A stretch of 64,000 bases of DNA from Ricinus communis (Eukaryota > Streptophyta > Magnoliopsida > Malpighiales > Euphorbiaceae), in NCBI RefSeq assembly GCF_019578655.1, contig NC_063259.1, forward strand, positions 18,690,489 through 18,754,488, written 5' to 3'. The first letter of the stretch is position 1. Every line of letters begins with the position of its first letter. Made by a program: the position numbers and the translations under genes. Shown in pieces: positions 32,489-45,299 of the stretch. The notes beneath the pieces are model-generated. The model was not told the DNA's origin, made no database searches, and was given only the letters and a program-made list of their open reading frames with translations.

Positions 32489-35400
32489 ATGACTGTGTCC
32501 AAAGAGACTGTTATGACTATCAAGTCTTACCAGAGTCAGGCTCAGGTTCTGGTTAAGAACTATTTATTAGCATCTCCTTTCATTCCGTATACTTCTGTCC
32601 TTGGCGGCCTAGTTGCTTCCAAAGTGGTAAAACTCTTTCTGTTCCTTATTTATTTGGCTCTGAAATTGAGAAATTATTAACAGCTTGGTCAGTGTTTAGT
32701 GGAGCATGTACTATATGTGTATTGCTAATTAAGAAAAAGAATGTGCTTTTCTGTATCTAATATGGTTTTGAGCAGTATATTTTTGCTATTGTTAATTTGC
32801 AATTTTATGATTTTCCCTATGAGACTTTGACAGGCATATGATCTTAGTCAATTAATCAGCACTTTTTATATCAAGGCTTATGCTGGCCTTACAAAAATGC
32901 AACGAATTGAGTGGAACAATCGGTTAGTGCAAACTCCAGTTAATGCTTTTCTTTTGTTTTAATCGTTCTCCTTTCTTTCTTTCTTTTTTTTTCTTCTAAT
33001 CAATGGCCTAAATTGGCAGAGGTATGTCTTCAATCCATGCAATTTTTATCACAGCGGCATCATTGTACTTTGTTTTCTGGTCCGACCTCTTTTCTGACCA
33101 ACTGCCCACTGACTTGGTTACTTTACGAAGTTCGCCACTCTCCATTTTTGGGCTGGGGGTAAGTATATTTAGCACAAATGATTGAATGATCTTCAGTTGT
33201 ATTGTATGCACACAACGTGCACTCTCAAACACACGCCTATACATTTACTTAATTCGAGCCTTGCTAGCAAGAAACATATTTTACTTTTCTAATTGGCCAC
33301 AACCTTTTATGATTCTGAAACAGTTAAACCTTAATTTTGAGTATTAAGGATTTCTGAATCCTGTTGATCTAAGAAAATGCATTTTGGTTCAACTTCTTTG
33401 ACATATTAAAATGTTTCATATCTATACTCAAATTCTACTATGTGAAGTGCAGTATATCTGTAAAATGTCTTTTTGATGAGATAAAATATCTTCCTGATTT
33501 CAAGGAAGAATTTCTTTTGTAATATTTCTTTTAATTTTCAAGTTACTCTTAAGATTAGCAACAGCTTCAGACTCCCCTTTCTTGCTCAGTCGGGGCATGG
33601 TCCTTGTCCCTGTATAACACTTAATAACTCAATTGATTCTGCTAAGATACTTGGGTATCATAAATGTCCCTGAATTCTATGGTTTCCCTTTCTTTTGAAG
33701 GTTTCTGTTGGGTACTTCTTCGCTGATCTTGGGATGATCATCTGGTTCTATCCTTCCTTAGGAGGCATGGAGTATGTGAGTATATTCTACATGATGAAAC
33801 CACTGAAACTGCATTCTTTATTTTCTATTTTGGGGTTTTATGTATAATGTGGAGCAGTTCCAGCATATCTGATTTGTTACAATCTTCTCCTGCTTGGCTT
33901 TTACATTAAGAGCTTCCGCACATGTTCATGATCTGTATGTTTCCCTTTCATTATTGATCTATTTTATTTTATTCTAATTTAATCTAAATTTAAATTTAAT
34001 TTTGGTTCTATTTTAATATTGTATTTTGTGTCTATTCACTAGTGTCTTAATTAATTGATAACAATCCTTTCTAACATGAGGAATTTGAGGCTTGTTACCT
34101 AGCTTCCTTATTGGAGTTCTTGCGTTGTATGCTTGGCCAAATCGCCCAATGATCAATTATTTGATAATCTCTAAATGCTTTTTTGTAAATCTCAAAGTCA
34201 TAAATCACATTAAATTGAGTAATAATACAGAGTAAAAGGGCCATATCTTACAAATAAAGTTCGTTTAGCTCTTTGGGCATTTGGCATATGCATGAGTGCT
34301 TATGCTGTATGGGAGAATTATGTTTGGTTTGATTGCATTCTTTGTTTGATTATATTCCATATTGCCCATCAATCTATGGAAATCTATGCAGTAAAACAAT
34401 GTATGACTTATAAAAAGAATGTCCGCACAACTCACAACATAGTGATACCTGATTTCAGGTTATCCATCATTCTCTCTCTGCAATTGCAGTAGCATATTCT
34501 ATGTTTTCTGGAGAAGGCCAGCTTTATACATACATGTGCCTCATCTCCGAAGTGACAACTCCAAAAATTAATATGAGATGGTAGGTCTATGATAAATTTT
34601 GTTGTAACTTGTATGATTTGAACTTTGAACTTTGTATTTAGCTTTTGTTTCTCCATGTAGGTATCTAGATACTGCTGGTATGAAGAGATCCATTGCATAT
34701 CTTATCAATGGTGTATTGATCTTTTTTGCTTGGTTGGTGAGTTTAATTTTGCTTGATATAATTTGTAAATTGCGTGATGTTTATAACTGCCTCAGATTGA
34801 AAAAGTAGTGCTTATACTTCTAAGACTTGAATTTAAGAAGACACCACTTTTAGGCACCTGTCATAGCTTGCGTGGCAAGAACACCTGTCTTCTTTATATT
34901 TAATTTGGCAGGACCTTTTTCAAAAATCCATTTTCTTTTCTCATTACTTGCTGAAATAAATGATTCAATGCAGATTGCAAGAGTTCTGCTGTTCATTTAC
35001 ATTTTTCATCACATCTACCTGCACTATGATCAGGTGATCACCTACTCCCTTAATGTATCTTCTAGACTCTAGATTTATTGAAAACTTTTCCTGTCTGCAA
35101 GTATTCTACTGGTTGAATATTGCTAAATACCTGTCAATGGCCTTAAATACTAGAATTTCCATATTGTATTCATTAGTTCTCCTCTTAATTTTGTTACGTA
35201 GAGGAAGAACGATCCAGAGCATAAAGTTCAAACATTTGTAATACCAAGTGTGCAATAGATTCAGAAACCACAACCAAATTATTGCATTGACCCGACTTTT
35301 CTTGGGTGATTTAGCTGCTCCAGGGTTAAAACATAATTATTGTTCTTTCTCCATGTATCATCTTGCTAGTTCCATGCCGGGGCACTGGTGTTAGAGAGGA

Positions 35401-35853
35401 TTGGGAACTAGTCTGAGAGACTGTAGAGATACTCATTTGTTTGCTCCAGTCCAATTTTGTCATTGTTTCTCAAAAATTCATATATGTATTGTTTATTGTG
35501 CAATGACTTTTTGTATCTCTTTTTTAAAATTATAATTTGGTATCACTTTCATAATTTCTATGATATTCTCTTATCATTGTTTCTAAAAGCATCTTCTTGG
35601 TCTTTTTACAAATCATATTCAATATTTCAAGTCTCCTCCAAAGTTTATGGAAATTTAGACTTTGAATGTGAAAACTTTTAGCAAACTGGTGTTGGTAACC
35701 CCAAGTTTCTTGATTTATTGGCAGGTTATCCAAATGAGTCCCTTTGGTTGTCTTGTGGTCTTTGTGGTGCCATCAGCACTATTTATCATGAACTTAATGT
35801 GGTTTGCTAAGATCTTTAAGGGATTGATGAAAACCTTAGCCAAGAGACAGTGA
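32489..35853 (+). CDS. TLC-domain-containing membrane protein (TMEM56/TLCD4-like), 8 exons
   Basis: Coding exons: 32489-32626, 32834-32922, 33020-33158, 33701-33775, 34459-34580, 34661-34736, 34974-35033, 35725-35853. All introns are GT-AG and phases agree, giving 275 codons without a stop. The protein begins MTVSKETVMTIKSYQSQAQV and carries KMQRIEWNNRG, GVSVGYFFADLGMIIWFYPS, a His pair in EYVIHHSLS (about residues 150-151), SGEGQLYTYMCLISEVTTP, RWYLDTAGMKRS, and LLFIYIFHHIYLHYDQ. These match plant TLC-domain proteins of the Arabidopsis At1g31300 type, usually about 275-280 residues. About six hydrophobic segments predict an integral membrane protein. TLC proteins are linked to lipid sensing, transport or synthesis; this subgroup's reaction is unknown, and ceramide synthase activity is not implied. 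It is the only intact cellular gene in the window. Confidence 0.9.
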
Positions 35854-36479
35854 TAGACATATGTATTATAAGTATGAGTTCCACTAATATGTTGCTCCCA
35901 CAGTGGGTGTAATATTCCTGTGCATTTTACTGTTTTTTCCTTTTTCTGTTGTATAAATCATTGAAGGGTAAAAGGGAAAAATAGAAAACAAAAGAAAGTT
36001 GAAGCTACACTCATATTCTGAGTTGACCAAGTTTTGTTCGTGTAAATGCTTTACATATACTCTTTTTTGTGGTCCTTCAAGTTTCTATAACCTTCTATTA
36101 AACTGTTGTGTACCATTGCAACTTCCTTCTGTGCCGCTGCCTGCGTTAATTGTTGCAGCTTCTGAGCCGTTTGGGTCAGCCATGAGGTGTGTTGGAGGAG
36201 CACCCACGATGGAGGAAGGCGGTTGTCACCACATGGGTTTGACTGTGGGATCACTCAGGTTGAAGTCATGGGATTTTTTTTTATTCATTGCTGGTCAACA
36301 TTACCATTTAATTTTCTTTCTTGTTATTCAGAAACAGAAGGTATGTAGCATTTATTTAGTGTCTTGGGTCCTTGTACTGAAATAATTAGAAAAACAGAAA
36401 ACAAAGAAGGCAGGACTATAAACATGCTAGCCTTTCTTTCTAATCAACAAGGTTTGTTTCTTCTTTTTTGAACTCAAGA
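35854..36479 (+). other. 3' flank of TLC-domain gene
   Basis: The start of this stretch is probably 3' UTR (T-rich with TTGTATAAATC near 35950), but no canonical AATAAA signal is obvious. The rest shows no recognised feature. Confidence 0.35.
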
Positions 36480-36960
36480 AGCTTTCATTAACACAAGATA
36501 CCAGCATTGTTATCAGTGTACAGAAAACTCAACGACTGGTGGGAAAACAGCCAATCATCTTGACAGGAATACAAGCTAGCACCTGTTACTAAATAGTCAG
36601 CCACAGCGTTTGCTGTTCGACTAATGTGCCTAAGACAACAGAAGAAAAAAGAAAAGGTTTATTTATATAGACTAAATAACCTGAATGAAAAGCATCAATA
36701 AGCACCTTAGAATCTGATTCAGAAATGGCATCACGAGTGTCCGAATAGCCTCCAATAAGTCTAAAGCTTTGCTCACGAGAACTGAATTTGCTTTTCTGCT
36801 AAAAACTCTTTCTATTAACCAAATTCCCTTGTCATCTCGAGCCACGATAGTGTTACCAACTATTACCAACTAAAAGCTCCTGCTCCTTAAAAGCGTCGTC
36901 CATATTGAATTTAAGGCAATTAGGGGAAAAGTCTGAGGTGAGCAAACTGCAATCAATCTT
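36480..36960 (-). pseudogene. RNase H-like (RVT_3) fragment of a non-LTR element
   Basis: In reverse: LKFNMDDAFKEQELLVGN, IVARDDKGIWLIERVFSRKA, ISESDSKVLIDAF, and ADYLVTGASLYSCQDDWLFS near the end. This follows the RVT_3 pattern (KxNxDxAF, ARDxxG, ESDSxxxVxA). Stops and shifts occur throughout. It probably belongs with the LINE remnant at 37742-38560. Confidence 0.65.
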
Positions 36961-37741
36961 ATGGCCTAGGGATGCTTGTTCTCTTGTTGACAGTTAATCC
37001 ATCCAATGTAATTTGGATTAAAGTTTAGTTTGGCTTCTAGACTACTTGCTGACCGGGTTTATTTAAACTTTTTCAGTTTTTTGACTGAAATTAGCTATTT
37101 TTATCCAAAAAAATTAGAATATATACTCTTTAAAGAGAATAGATACAATGAAGATAAAAAATATTAACTTTTAAATTTAAATTAAATTATTTAAATTGAA
37201 AAATATATGTTGATATTTTTGAATCAAAAAATTCAAAACAATAAATATTTCTATTTATTGGTCTTTTTTTCTTTTTCGATACTAATGGTGAAGGAGGCGG
37301 CATGGTGGCGGTGAGGGCAATGAGGGTAGTAGAGATAAAGGCGGTTGTGACTAAAATGGTGGTGATAAGAGTTAATTATTGTTTTAATTATATTAAAATT
37401 ATAAAATAGTTGTTAAAAATTATTAGAACTTTTTAAATTTTTAAATTTTTTTTTATTTATAGGAGAGTGAATCTCACTCTTTTAATTTTATCTAAGATAA
37501 ACCTAATTTAACTTAATTATGTAAAATTTAAACTAAAAAAATTTATAAATTTAAAAAATAGTTAAATTGATGTCGGTGACAAGATTAGTGGCCAAATTAA
37601 ACTTTATTCCATGATCAACCATTCTTTTAGATTAGAGTTACGTGTTTGAATATGCAAGCACCCCGTTCTATCTAAATCTCCTAATACAAGAGTATGATCT
37701 AATCAAAAACCTTTCCTTGGCCAATCATCCCCGTAGCATCC
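36961..37741. other. AT-rich spacer between LINE pieces
   Basis: No gene. A short GGCGG-rich patch (37290-37350) stands out in otherwise AT-rich sequence. Confidence 0.4.
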
Positions 37742-38560
37742 CTACCTTTTCCCACTAATTAAATATTGAACAGAAACTATTCTAAATGGGCAATAGTTTA
37801 GAGGACTAGCCAACCAAACTCTACTAACCGAAGGACAGAAGAAAAGCATTTGCCACGATATTCTCACCCTCAGAGCTGCACAATGCGGTCTTTGACACTC
37901 TACTTCTAAAAAGACAATTAGATTACTTCTGAGCAAGCGCTAGAATTCTTTTATTTTATTTTGGAGTGACTATGGCATTCCTTACTTATTTGTAGACTTT
38001 TACATGCTCTTTTCATATAAAGAAGCTCTCAAACTATTATCCCATGACTTGTCCTGACATAAGATCACCCCTCTTCTCATGGTGCTATACTAGCCTCTTG
38101 TCTTCATGTTCCGGTCTTATAGAAATTTTCTGTATGGCATCTCTTTTATCGTTTAAGTTATTAGAGTAAATTTTGGTATTATTTTCTCGATTGCCCTCTT
38201 ATTAGATTTCTAGAAATTGGCCTACTATAACTGATTTTGAAGTCTTCTAAGCTAGGAATCCATGGATCACGTCAAACTACAGCTCTTAAACTGTCATTTT
38301 TATTCCATCTCATGCCCTTTAAAATGGGTTCCTTGCCATATAGCAAGTTGGACCACACCCATGAAGCAATGATTTCTTTCCTAACCGATAATAAGTCTAT
38401 AAGATGAAAGTAGTTATCTTTTAAAATGTTCACTCATAAGGAGTTAGAATTTTTGATAGCCATCCATATTTGACACGCTAGCATGGCTTGATTGAAAGTC
38501 TCAAAATCCTTGAAGCCATAATTTGGATGAAAGCTTGGCACCTTTATGGGCTAAAACTCA
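37742..38560 (-). pseudogene. LINE reverse transcriptase C-terminal fragment
   Basis: In reverse: YGFKDFETFNQAMLACQIWM, NYFHLIDLL, IIASWVWSNLLYGKEPILKG, RWNKNDSLRAV, RDPWIPSLEDFK, then the zinc-binding region with LFFCPSVSRVWLASPL. These are standard segments of plant L1-type ORF2 (GFxDxExFNxAMLAKQxWR; W-G-xxIxIWxDPWIP; zf-RVT). Many stops; 5' part absent. Confidence 0.7.
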
Positions 38561-39670
38561 AAGGGTTAACTATGCCAAGTGCATGGAAAAGTGAAAATAC
38601 TCTAATGACCCATTAATACTTAACATAGAAACATAAATTAAAAGAAGTTAGCACCCACGATTGTGACAGATGATACCATCTCTCGATTATGACCAAATCG
38701 TTATAGGAAAAGGCTACAATGAGATCAGGTATTGGAAGTTTGGTGCAACACCGGCATAAGCATGACTATGTTTCTTATATTTTAATTAACTAATCCTTAT
38801 AGTATACAACATGCAAAAATAACAATAAACCACCAATCAACACATTCAAACATACCATAGATCATTCCATACACAACCAAACAAAAAAGAGACATAAGCA
38901 TAAGCTAAACATGCCATCATTGATAATCCTAAGCATAATTAATCTCATTACGCTAAAATCATATGTAAATAAACTAAAATCATGCATAAACATCAAAAGA
39001 GGTTAGGAACATATAAAACAAGTAAAAAATAATGCTAAAATCAAAATATACAAATACAGATCGATGAAACAACAAAAGGATCAAAGGATACAAATTAATA
39101 TGTCAATTGACATATCTACAAGCCAAATGTCAAGCTTATTATCGATCCTTAATAGCTACTCACATATTACACCAATATCATTAATAAGTAATATTACATG
39201 CATACTTAAAGCCTAAAAGTTTTAAAACACAAACAAAATCAAGTCTCAAGTGCCAACATAATTTGCAAAACTAGTGTTTGTGCTAATTTTCATTAATTTT
39301 GGGTTTTAATCCTAATTAAACTAAAAATAATGCCGTCGATCCATTACCAATCATTAAAGCACATCCTATTGAACTAAAACACATGCAAAAAAATTAATAA
39401 GGTTCTAAAGTCCTAGCTCACGTAAAACTTAATAATTCAACAAATTATCATGCAAATAACCAATTAATTTGTTTAAATGATGTTAAGCCTTAAATTAAGA
39501 ACTAAATAGAAACTAAACGTGTTGTAGACATACAAATTAACAATTCTAGAAGCCAAAGTCAAATGTTAAATGCATGATCATAATCAAACATGCTAGAAGA
39601 ATATATCAATTACTAAGAAAATTACTCAAAGTATAAAAACCATAAGATATAGAGGTTTTGGGCTCTAATC
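38561..39670. other. AT-rich region, nothing recognised
   Basis: About 1.1 kb of A-rich sequence without long open frames or recognised repeats. Confidence 0.4.
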
Positions 39671-39949
39671 TATTAGTGTATGCCCTAAAAGTAAAAATAA
39701 GATTTGTACTCTATGTTAATTTATGCATTATATTGATAGCATACAATTATACAAAAGACATTTTTCAACTCCCAATAGTTTGATTATACTGGTATTATAG
39801 AACTATTGGAGATGAATCCTATAGAATATAAACACAAAGTAAGAAAAATTATAAAGTGAGTTTATAATGGTGAGATTCTCATTATTGTTATTCCTAAACT
39901 TTGTCCATAGTTATGTTTGATCAAGATTTAGATATTGACCATTTGATAT
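39671..39949 (+). repeat. Possible Copia-type LTR, left piece
   Basis: TATTAGTGTATGCCCTAAAA and the following bases resemble the start of some plant Copia LTRs. Without the CRM-like insertion it would continue at 45852. Low certainty, from memory of the pattern only. Confidence 0.3.
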
Positions 39950-40355
39950 TGATGAAATCAAGGCTGATCCTTTACCACCAAGCAAGCCACAAATGGATCC
40001 ATTGAAGTATGAGGGTCCAATCGCACGAGCTAAAAGTAAGAAATTCAAGGCTGCCTTGTGTTCTTTCATGGTCCATGTGATAGATAAGATGCATTCATGA
40101 AGCAAGGATAGAGAATTGGATTTAGAAGATCAAGATTCAACTTTGATTAATTGTATTTCATTCATGGATTAAAGCCCAACGTAAAGACATGAAGATCAAC
40201 TCTGATTTATGTTGAATTCAAGCCCAAACGTTAAGCCCAAGTCCAAGGTTGAATATTCAAAATCAAAATCCAAGTCAAACTAGGAGGTTTCTTTTAACAA
40301 GTCCAAGTTAAAATAGGAGTTTTCTTTTCTTTTAATTCAAAGTTTTATTTATTTA
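39950..40355 (+). repeat. CRM-like 5' LTR, truncated
   Basis: It starts TGATGAAATCAAGGC and follows 45077-45491 with about 11 differences by hand count, then departs after TTAGGAATCTTGGCC. The TATA box and R/U5 part are missing. Confidence 0.8.
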
Positions 40356-40435
40356 GGAATCTTGGCCTGTGATTTTAACTTTTACAATTTGAGTTAATTT
40401 TGAAGGGCACAAAGACAAACTCTTTCTTTGATTGA

Positions 40436-41718
40436 GTGCAAACACGTGATGGAGAAACCAAGCTTCTTGAAACCATATCTAATCAATCTTCTTCCAAAGA
40501 TTCCAATTATGAAATTCCAGATATGAGAGCATTCATGGAGGCTATAAACTCCAAACTTGAACGACAATGGCTTGATAATGAAAATAGGTATGCTGAAATG
40601 ATGGATGAACTAATAAAAATCAAATCTGAATCGAGAGGTAGGAGCTTTTGAGATAAGGAAAGTATGTCTAGAGCGAGGAGAGGAACGTGAAGAGATGAAG
40701 AAGAATGGGGAGATAGAACCGAAACTCACCATGGGAGAAATAAGGTAGATTCAAACTTGGGCAGTATTAAGCTTACAATTCCTTCCTTCCAAGGTAAGGG
40801 TGATCCCGAGTTGTATCTAGAGTGGGAAAAGAAGGTTGAGAGAGTATTTGAATGCCATAACTATAGTGAGGAGAAGAAAGTAAAATTGGCCGTAGTTGAA
40901 TTCACCCATTATGCCGCAATTTGGTGGGATCAACTAGTGAGTAATAGGCATAGGAATGGTGAGGGGGAGATCCAAACATGGGCTGAAGTGAAACGAATAA
41001 TGAGAAAACGCTTTGTTCATTCTCATTACTATAGAGAGTTGTACAATAAGTTACAAAGTTTGGTACAAGGGGGAAAGAATGTAGAGGAATATTATCAAGA
41101 GATGGAGATTGCGTTGATTAAGGCCAATATAGAAGAGGATAGGGAGGCTACTATAGCTTAATTTTTGCATGGTCTTAACAAAGATATTGCTAATCTTGTT
41201 GAATTGCAGCATTATGTAGAGATGGAGGACATGCTACACATGGCAATCAAGATAGAGCGGCAATTGAAGCAAAAGAGCAAGAACTCATCTTTAACAAATT
41301 CTAATTGGAAATCTAATTGGAAAGGTCCAAATTCTGCCCAAAACAAAGGAAAGGAAGTGTCTAAAGATAATAAAGCCGAAACAAAGGGGGATCAAAGTAA
41401 TAAAGGCCGAACTCAATAAGGCAAGCCCAAAAAGATCCAATGCTTCAAATGCTTAGGCTATGGACATATCTCTTCTCAATGTCCAAACAAGAGCACTTTA
41501 GCATTAAAAGAAGGCGAATTGGTGTATGCTAGTGAAGAAGATAGTGGAGCTGAAAGTGATGAAGATTCAATGCCCGAATTGGAAGATTGCTATTCCGATG
41601 ATGGAGCTAAGTAAGAGGAGCATTCAGGTGAGCTATGTGGAGTCACCATTAGATCCTTGAACGTGCAACAAGAGGCTGATGATGAAAGCCAAAGAGAGAA
41701 CATCTTCCATACACACTG
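40436..41718 (+). pseudogene. CRM-like gag
   Basis: Segments in order: EIPDMRAFMEAINSKLERQW, SIKLTIPSFQGKGDPELYLE, VAVVEFTHYAAIWWDQLV-type capsid helix (40883-40945), KRIMRKRFVHSHYYRELYNK, EEYYQEMEIALIKANIEED, and a CCHC zinc knuckle CFKCLGYGHISSQC (about 41440-41482), then an acidic linker. Stops at 40649-40651, 41159-41161 and 41417-41419, plus a frame change near 41700 before the protease. The IPxFxGxxDxxxYLEWEKKVE pattern is typical of chromovirus gag. Confidence 0.85.
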
Positions 41719-44700
41719 TTGGTAAGAAAAACTCCTTGTGTTTTAATTATTGATAGTGGTAGTTGCACTAACGTTGCTAGCACAATGATGGTAGATCGAT
41801 TGAAACTTCCAACAACCAAACATTCAAAACCATATACTCTTCAATGGTTAAATGATTCGGGAGGTATCAAGGTTACAAAGCAAGTTAGGGTGGCGTTTGG
41901 TGTACAAAAGTTCCAAGATGAAGTATTGTGTGATGTGATCCCAATGCAAGCTTGTCATATACTTTTGGGAAGGCCATGGCTGTTTGATAGAGATGTCATC
42001 TACAAGGGGCGTTCAAATTGCTATTGTCTTACACTTCACAACAAACTTTATACTCTTACACCTTTAAGTCCAAAGATTGTTAATGAAGACCAACGTACAA
42101 TGAAACTTAAAGTTGCCGCCTATGGAAAAGAAAAAGAAAGAGAGAGAGAGAGTGCACGTGAAAAAGAAAAGGTGCACAAGCAAAAGGAGAGCTGTGTGGA
42201 AAACCATGAGGGGTGTGAGAAAAGAGAGGAAAAAGGAGAGAAAGAGAGTTTGTGCAAAAAGAAAATATTGAGTTGTGAGGCGCAAGAAAAAAGGTGAGTT
42301 AAGTGCAAAAGAGAGAAAAGTGAGCATGTGGCAAGAGAGAGAGATGTGAGAAAAGCTTTAATGTCATAAAAACAAATACTTGTGCTTGTTTATAAAGAAA
42401 GTTTTCTAACCACTAACGATCTTAATGTTTCTTTGCCTTCAAGTTTCAAGTCTCTTTTGCAGGAGTTTGAGGACGTGTTTCCCAACGAAATTCCAAGTGG
42501 GTTACCACCCATTCGTGGAATTGAGCACCAAATTGACTTTGTACCCGGTTCTACCATACCCAATAGGCCGGCATATAGAGCAAATCCCGAGGAAACCAAA
42601 GAATTACAACGCCAAGTGGAAGAACTTCTTAATAAAGGTTATGCTAGGGAAAGTTTAAGTCCATGTGCTGTTCCTGTTATACTTGTCCCTAAGAAAGATG
42701 GTTCTTGGCGTATGTGTGTGGATTGCCGTACAATTAACAAAATAACTATTAAATATCGTCATCCTATACCTAGGTTAGATGATATGCTTGATGAGTTGCA
42801 TGGGGCTGTTGTGTTCACTAAGATTGATCTAAAAAGTGGTTATTATCAAATTAGAATGAAAGAGAGTGATGAATGGAAAACAACATTCAAAACTAAATTT
42901 GGTTTATATGAGTGGTTAGTCATGCCGTTTGGTTTAACTAATGTACCTAGTACATTCATGAGATTAATGAATCATGTTTTGCATGCTTATATAGGCAGGT
43001 TTGTGGTTGTCTATTTTGATGATATACTTATTTATAGCAGGTCTTATGATGAACATGTAAAGCACATGCATTTAGTTCTTAAAACTTTACGCAAAGAAGT
43101 TTTGTTTGCTAACCTCAAGAAGTGCGATTTTTGCACAAACAAACTTATTTTTCTTGGTTTTGTTGTTAGTGCAAAAGGAATTGAGGTTGATGAAGAAAAG
43201 GTGAAGGCAATCAAAAAGTGGCCGATTCCCACAAATGCAAGTGAAGTTCAAAGTTTTCATGGACTAGCAAGCTTCTATAGGCGTTTTGTGAAAGATTTCA
43301 GTACCATTGCCGCACCACTGAATGAATTAGTGAAGAAAGATGTGAAGTTTAATTGGGGAGAAGCACAACAATCGGTGTTTGACTTGCTGAAACAAAAACT
43401 TACTTCTTCTCCTATTCTATCTCTTCCTAATTTTGATAAAACTTTTGAGACTGATTGTGATGCTTCCAGTATAGGTATTGGAGCTGTTCTAATACAAGAT
43501 GGAAATCCAATAGCCTATTTTAGTGAAAAATTGAATGGAGCAAACCTGAAGTATCCAACTTATGACAAGGAACTCTATGCACTTGTTAGAGCTTTAGAAG
43601 TATGGCAACATTACTTGTTGCCCAAAGAGTTCGTGATCCACACCGATCATGAATCCTTGAAGTACTTAAAGGGTCAAAACAAGTTGAATAGAAGACATGC
43701 TAAATGGAGTGAGTTTATTGAAGCATTTCCTTATATCATCAAGTACAAGCAAGGTAAAGATAACATAGTGGCCGATGCTTTATCTAGAAGGTATGCTTTA
43801 CTTGCTGTTTTAGATGCCAAATTACTAGGTTTTGAACAAATAAAAGACTTATATCATGATGATAGTAATTTCGGCCAAGTGTATAAGGCATGTGAACAAG
43901 GTGCATTTGATAAGTATTATAGGCATGATGGTTTTCTTTTCTTTGAAAAACGTTTATGCATTCCTTCTTATTCTATGCATGATTTACTTGTGAAAGAAGC
44001 ACATGAGGGTGGTCTGATGGGACACTTTGGTGTTCAAAAGACTTTAGATGTATTGCATGATCACTTTTATTGGCCTTGCATGAAAAAGGATGTTATGAGA
44101 TTTTGTGCAAATTGTATTGTGTGCAAACATGCTAAGTCTAAGCTTCAACCACATGGTTTGTATATGCCTCTCCCTATACCTAGTTCACCTTGGGTTGATA
44201 TTTCTATGGATTTTGTACTTGGATTACCTAGAACTAGGCATGGGCATGATAGCATATTTGTTGTTGTTGATAGGTTTTCAAAGATGGCACATTTTATAGC
44301 TTGTAAGAAAACTAATGATGCACAACATATTGCTGACCTATTCTTTAGAGAGGTAGTGTGTTTACATGGTATGCCACGCACCATAATTAGTGATAGGGAT
44401 ACTAAGTTTTTGAGCTACTTTTAGAAGACTTTATGGGGTAAGTTAGGTACACGCTTGTTATTTTCAACAACTTGTCACCCACAAACCGATGGTCAAACTG
44501 AAGTAGTAAATAGAACACTATCACAACTACTATGCACCATGGTAAAATGCAACATTAAGAGTTGGGAAGATTGCTTGCCGCATGTAGAATTTGCTTATAA
44601 TAGAACCATGCATTCTTCAACGAAATTATGCCCTTTTGAGATTATCTATGGGTTTGTACCTTTGAGTCCTTTAGATCCGATTGCTTTACCTTTAAAGGAA

Positions 44701-45299
44701 CAAACTAACCTTGACGGCAAGAAAAAGGCCGAATATGTGCTTAAATTGCATGAACAGGTTCGAACTAATCTAAAGCGCAAGAATGAAGCAAATGCTAAAC
44801 ATGCCAACAAAGGAAGAAAAGAGGTGATCTTTGAACCCGGAGATTGGGTGTGGATATACATGCGCAAAGAAAGATTTCCAAACCAAAAAAAAGCAAGTTG
44901 ATGCCAAGGGGAGATGGACCTTTTCAAGTGTTGGAACGCATCAATAATAATGCTTACAAGATTGACTTGCCCGGTAAGTATGGAGTTAGTGCTACATTTA
45001 ATGTTGCTGATTTATCTCCATATTCTTTTGATGAAGGTCTTGATTCGAGGACGAATCTTTTCGAGGGGGGAGGAGATGATGAAATCAAGGCTGATCCTTT
45101 ACCACCAAGCAAGCCACAAATGGATCCATTGAAGTATGAGGGTCCAATCACACGAGCTAGAAGTAAGAAATTCAAGGCTGCCTTGTGTTCTTTCATGGTC
45201 CACGTGATAGATAAGATGCATTCAAGAAGCAAGGATAGAGAGTTGGACTTAGAAGATCAAGATTCAACTTTGATTAATTGTATTTCATTCATGGATTAA
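41719..45299 (+). pseudogene. CRM-like pol (protease, RT, RNase H, integrase, C-terminal tail)
   Basis: Protease CVLIIDSGSCTNVAS (active-site DSG). A Lys/Glu-rich linker (42120-42300) ends in a stop. RT-RNase H-integrase run open from 42382: [35 protein letters not shown] (YFDD), [40 protein letters not shown], integrase HHCC ([12 protein letters not shown]...CANCIVC), [32 protein letters not shown], stop at 44422-44424 where Trp is expected, [16 protein letters not shown] one-base shift at an A run (about 44885) leads into [20 protein letters not shown] and the FNVADLSPY segment. The tail GPITRARSKKFKAALCSF lies in the 3' LTR. Only about three lesions, so the copy is young. Confidence 0.85.
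45063..45076 (+). promoter_or_regulatory. CRM-like polypurine tract
   Basis: GAGGGGGGAGGAGA, uninterrupted purines directly before the LTR start, within the pol reading frame. Confidence 0.85.

Noticed and set aside
38561..39670. Possible gene in the 1.1-kb unassigned stretch
   Set aside because: No long open frame, no splice pattern and no recognised motif.
42064..42327. Antisense Ser/Phe/Leu-rich frames
   Set aside because: They are shadows of the Lys/Glu-rich linker in CRM-like pol on the other strand.
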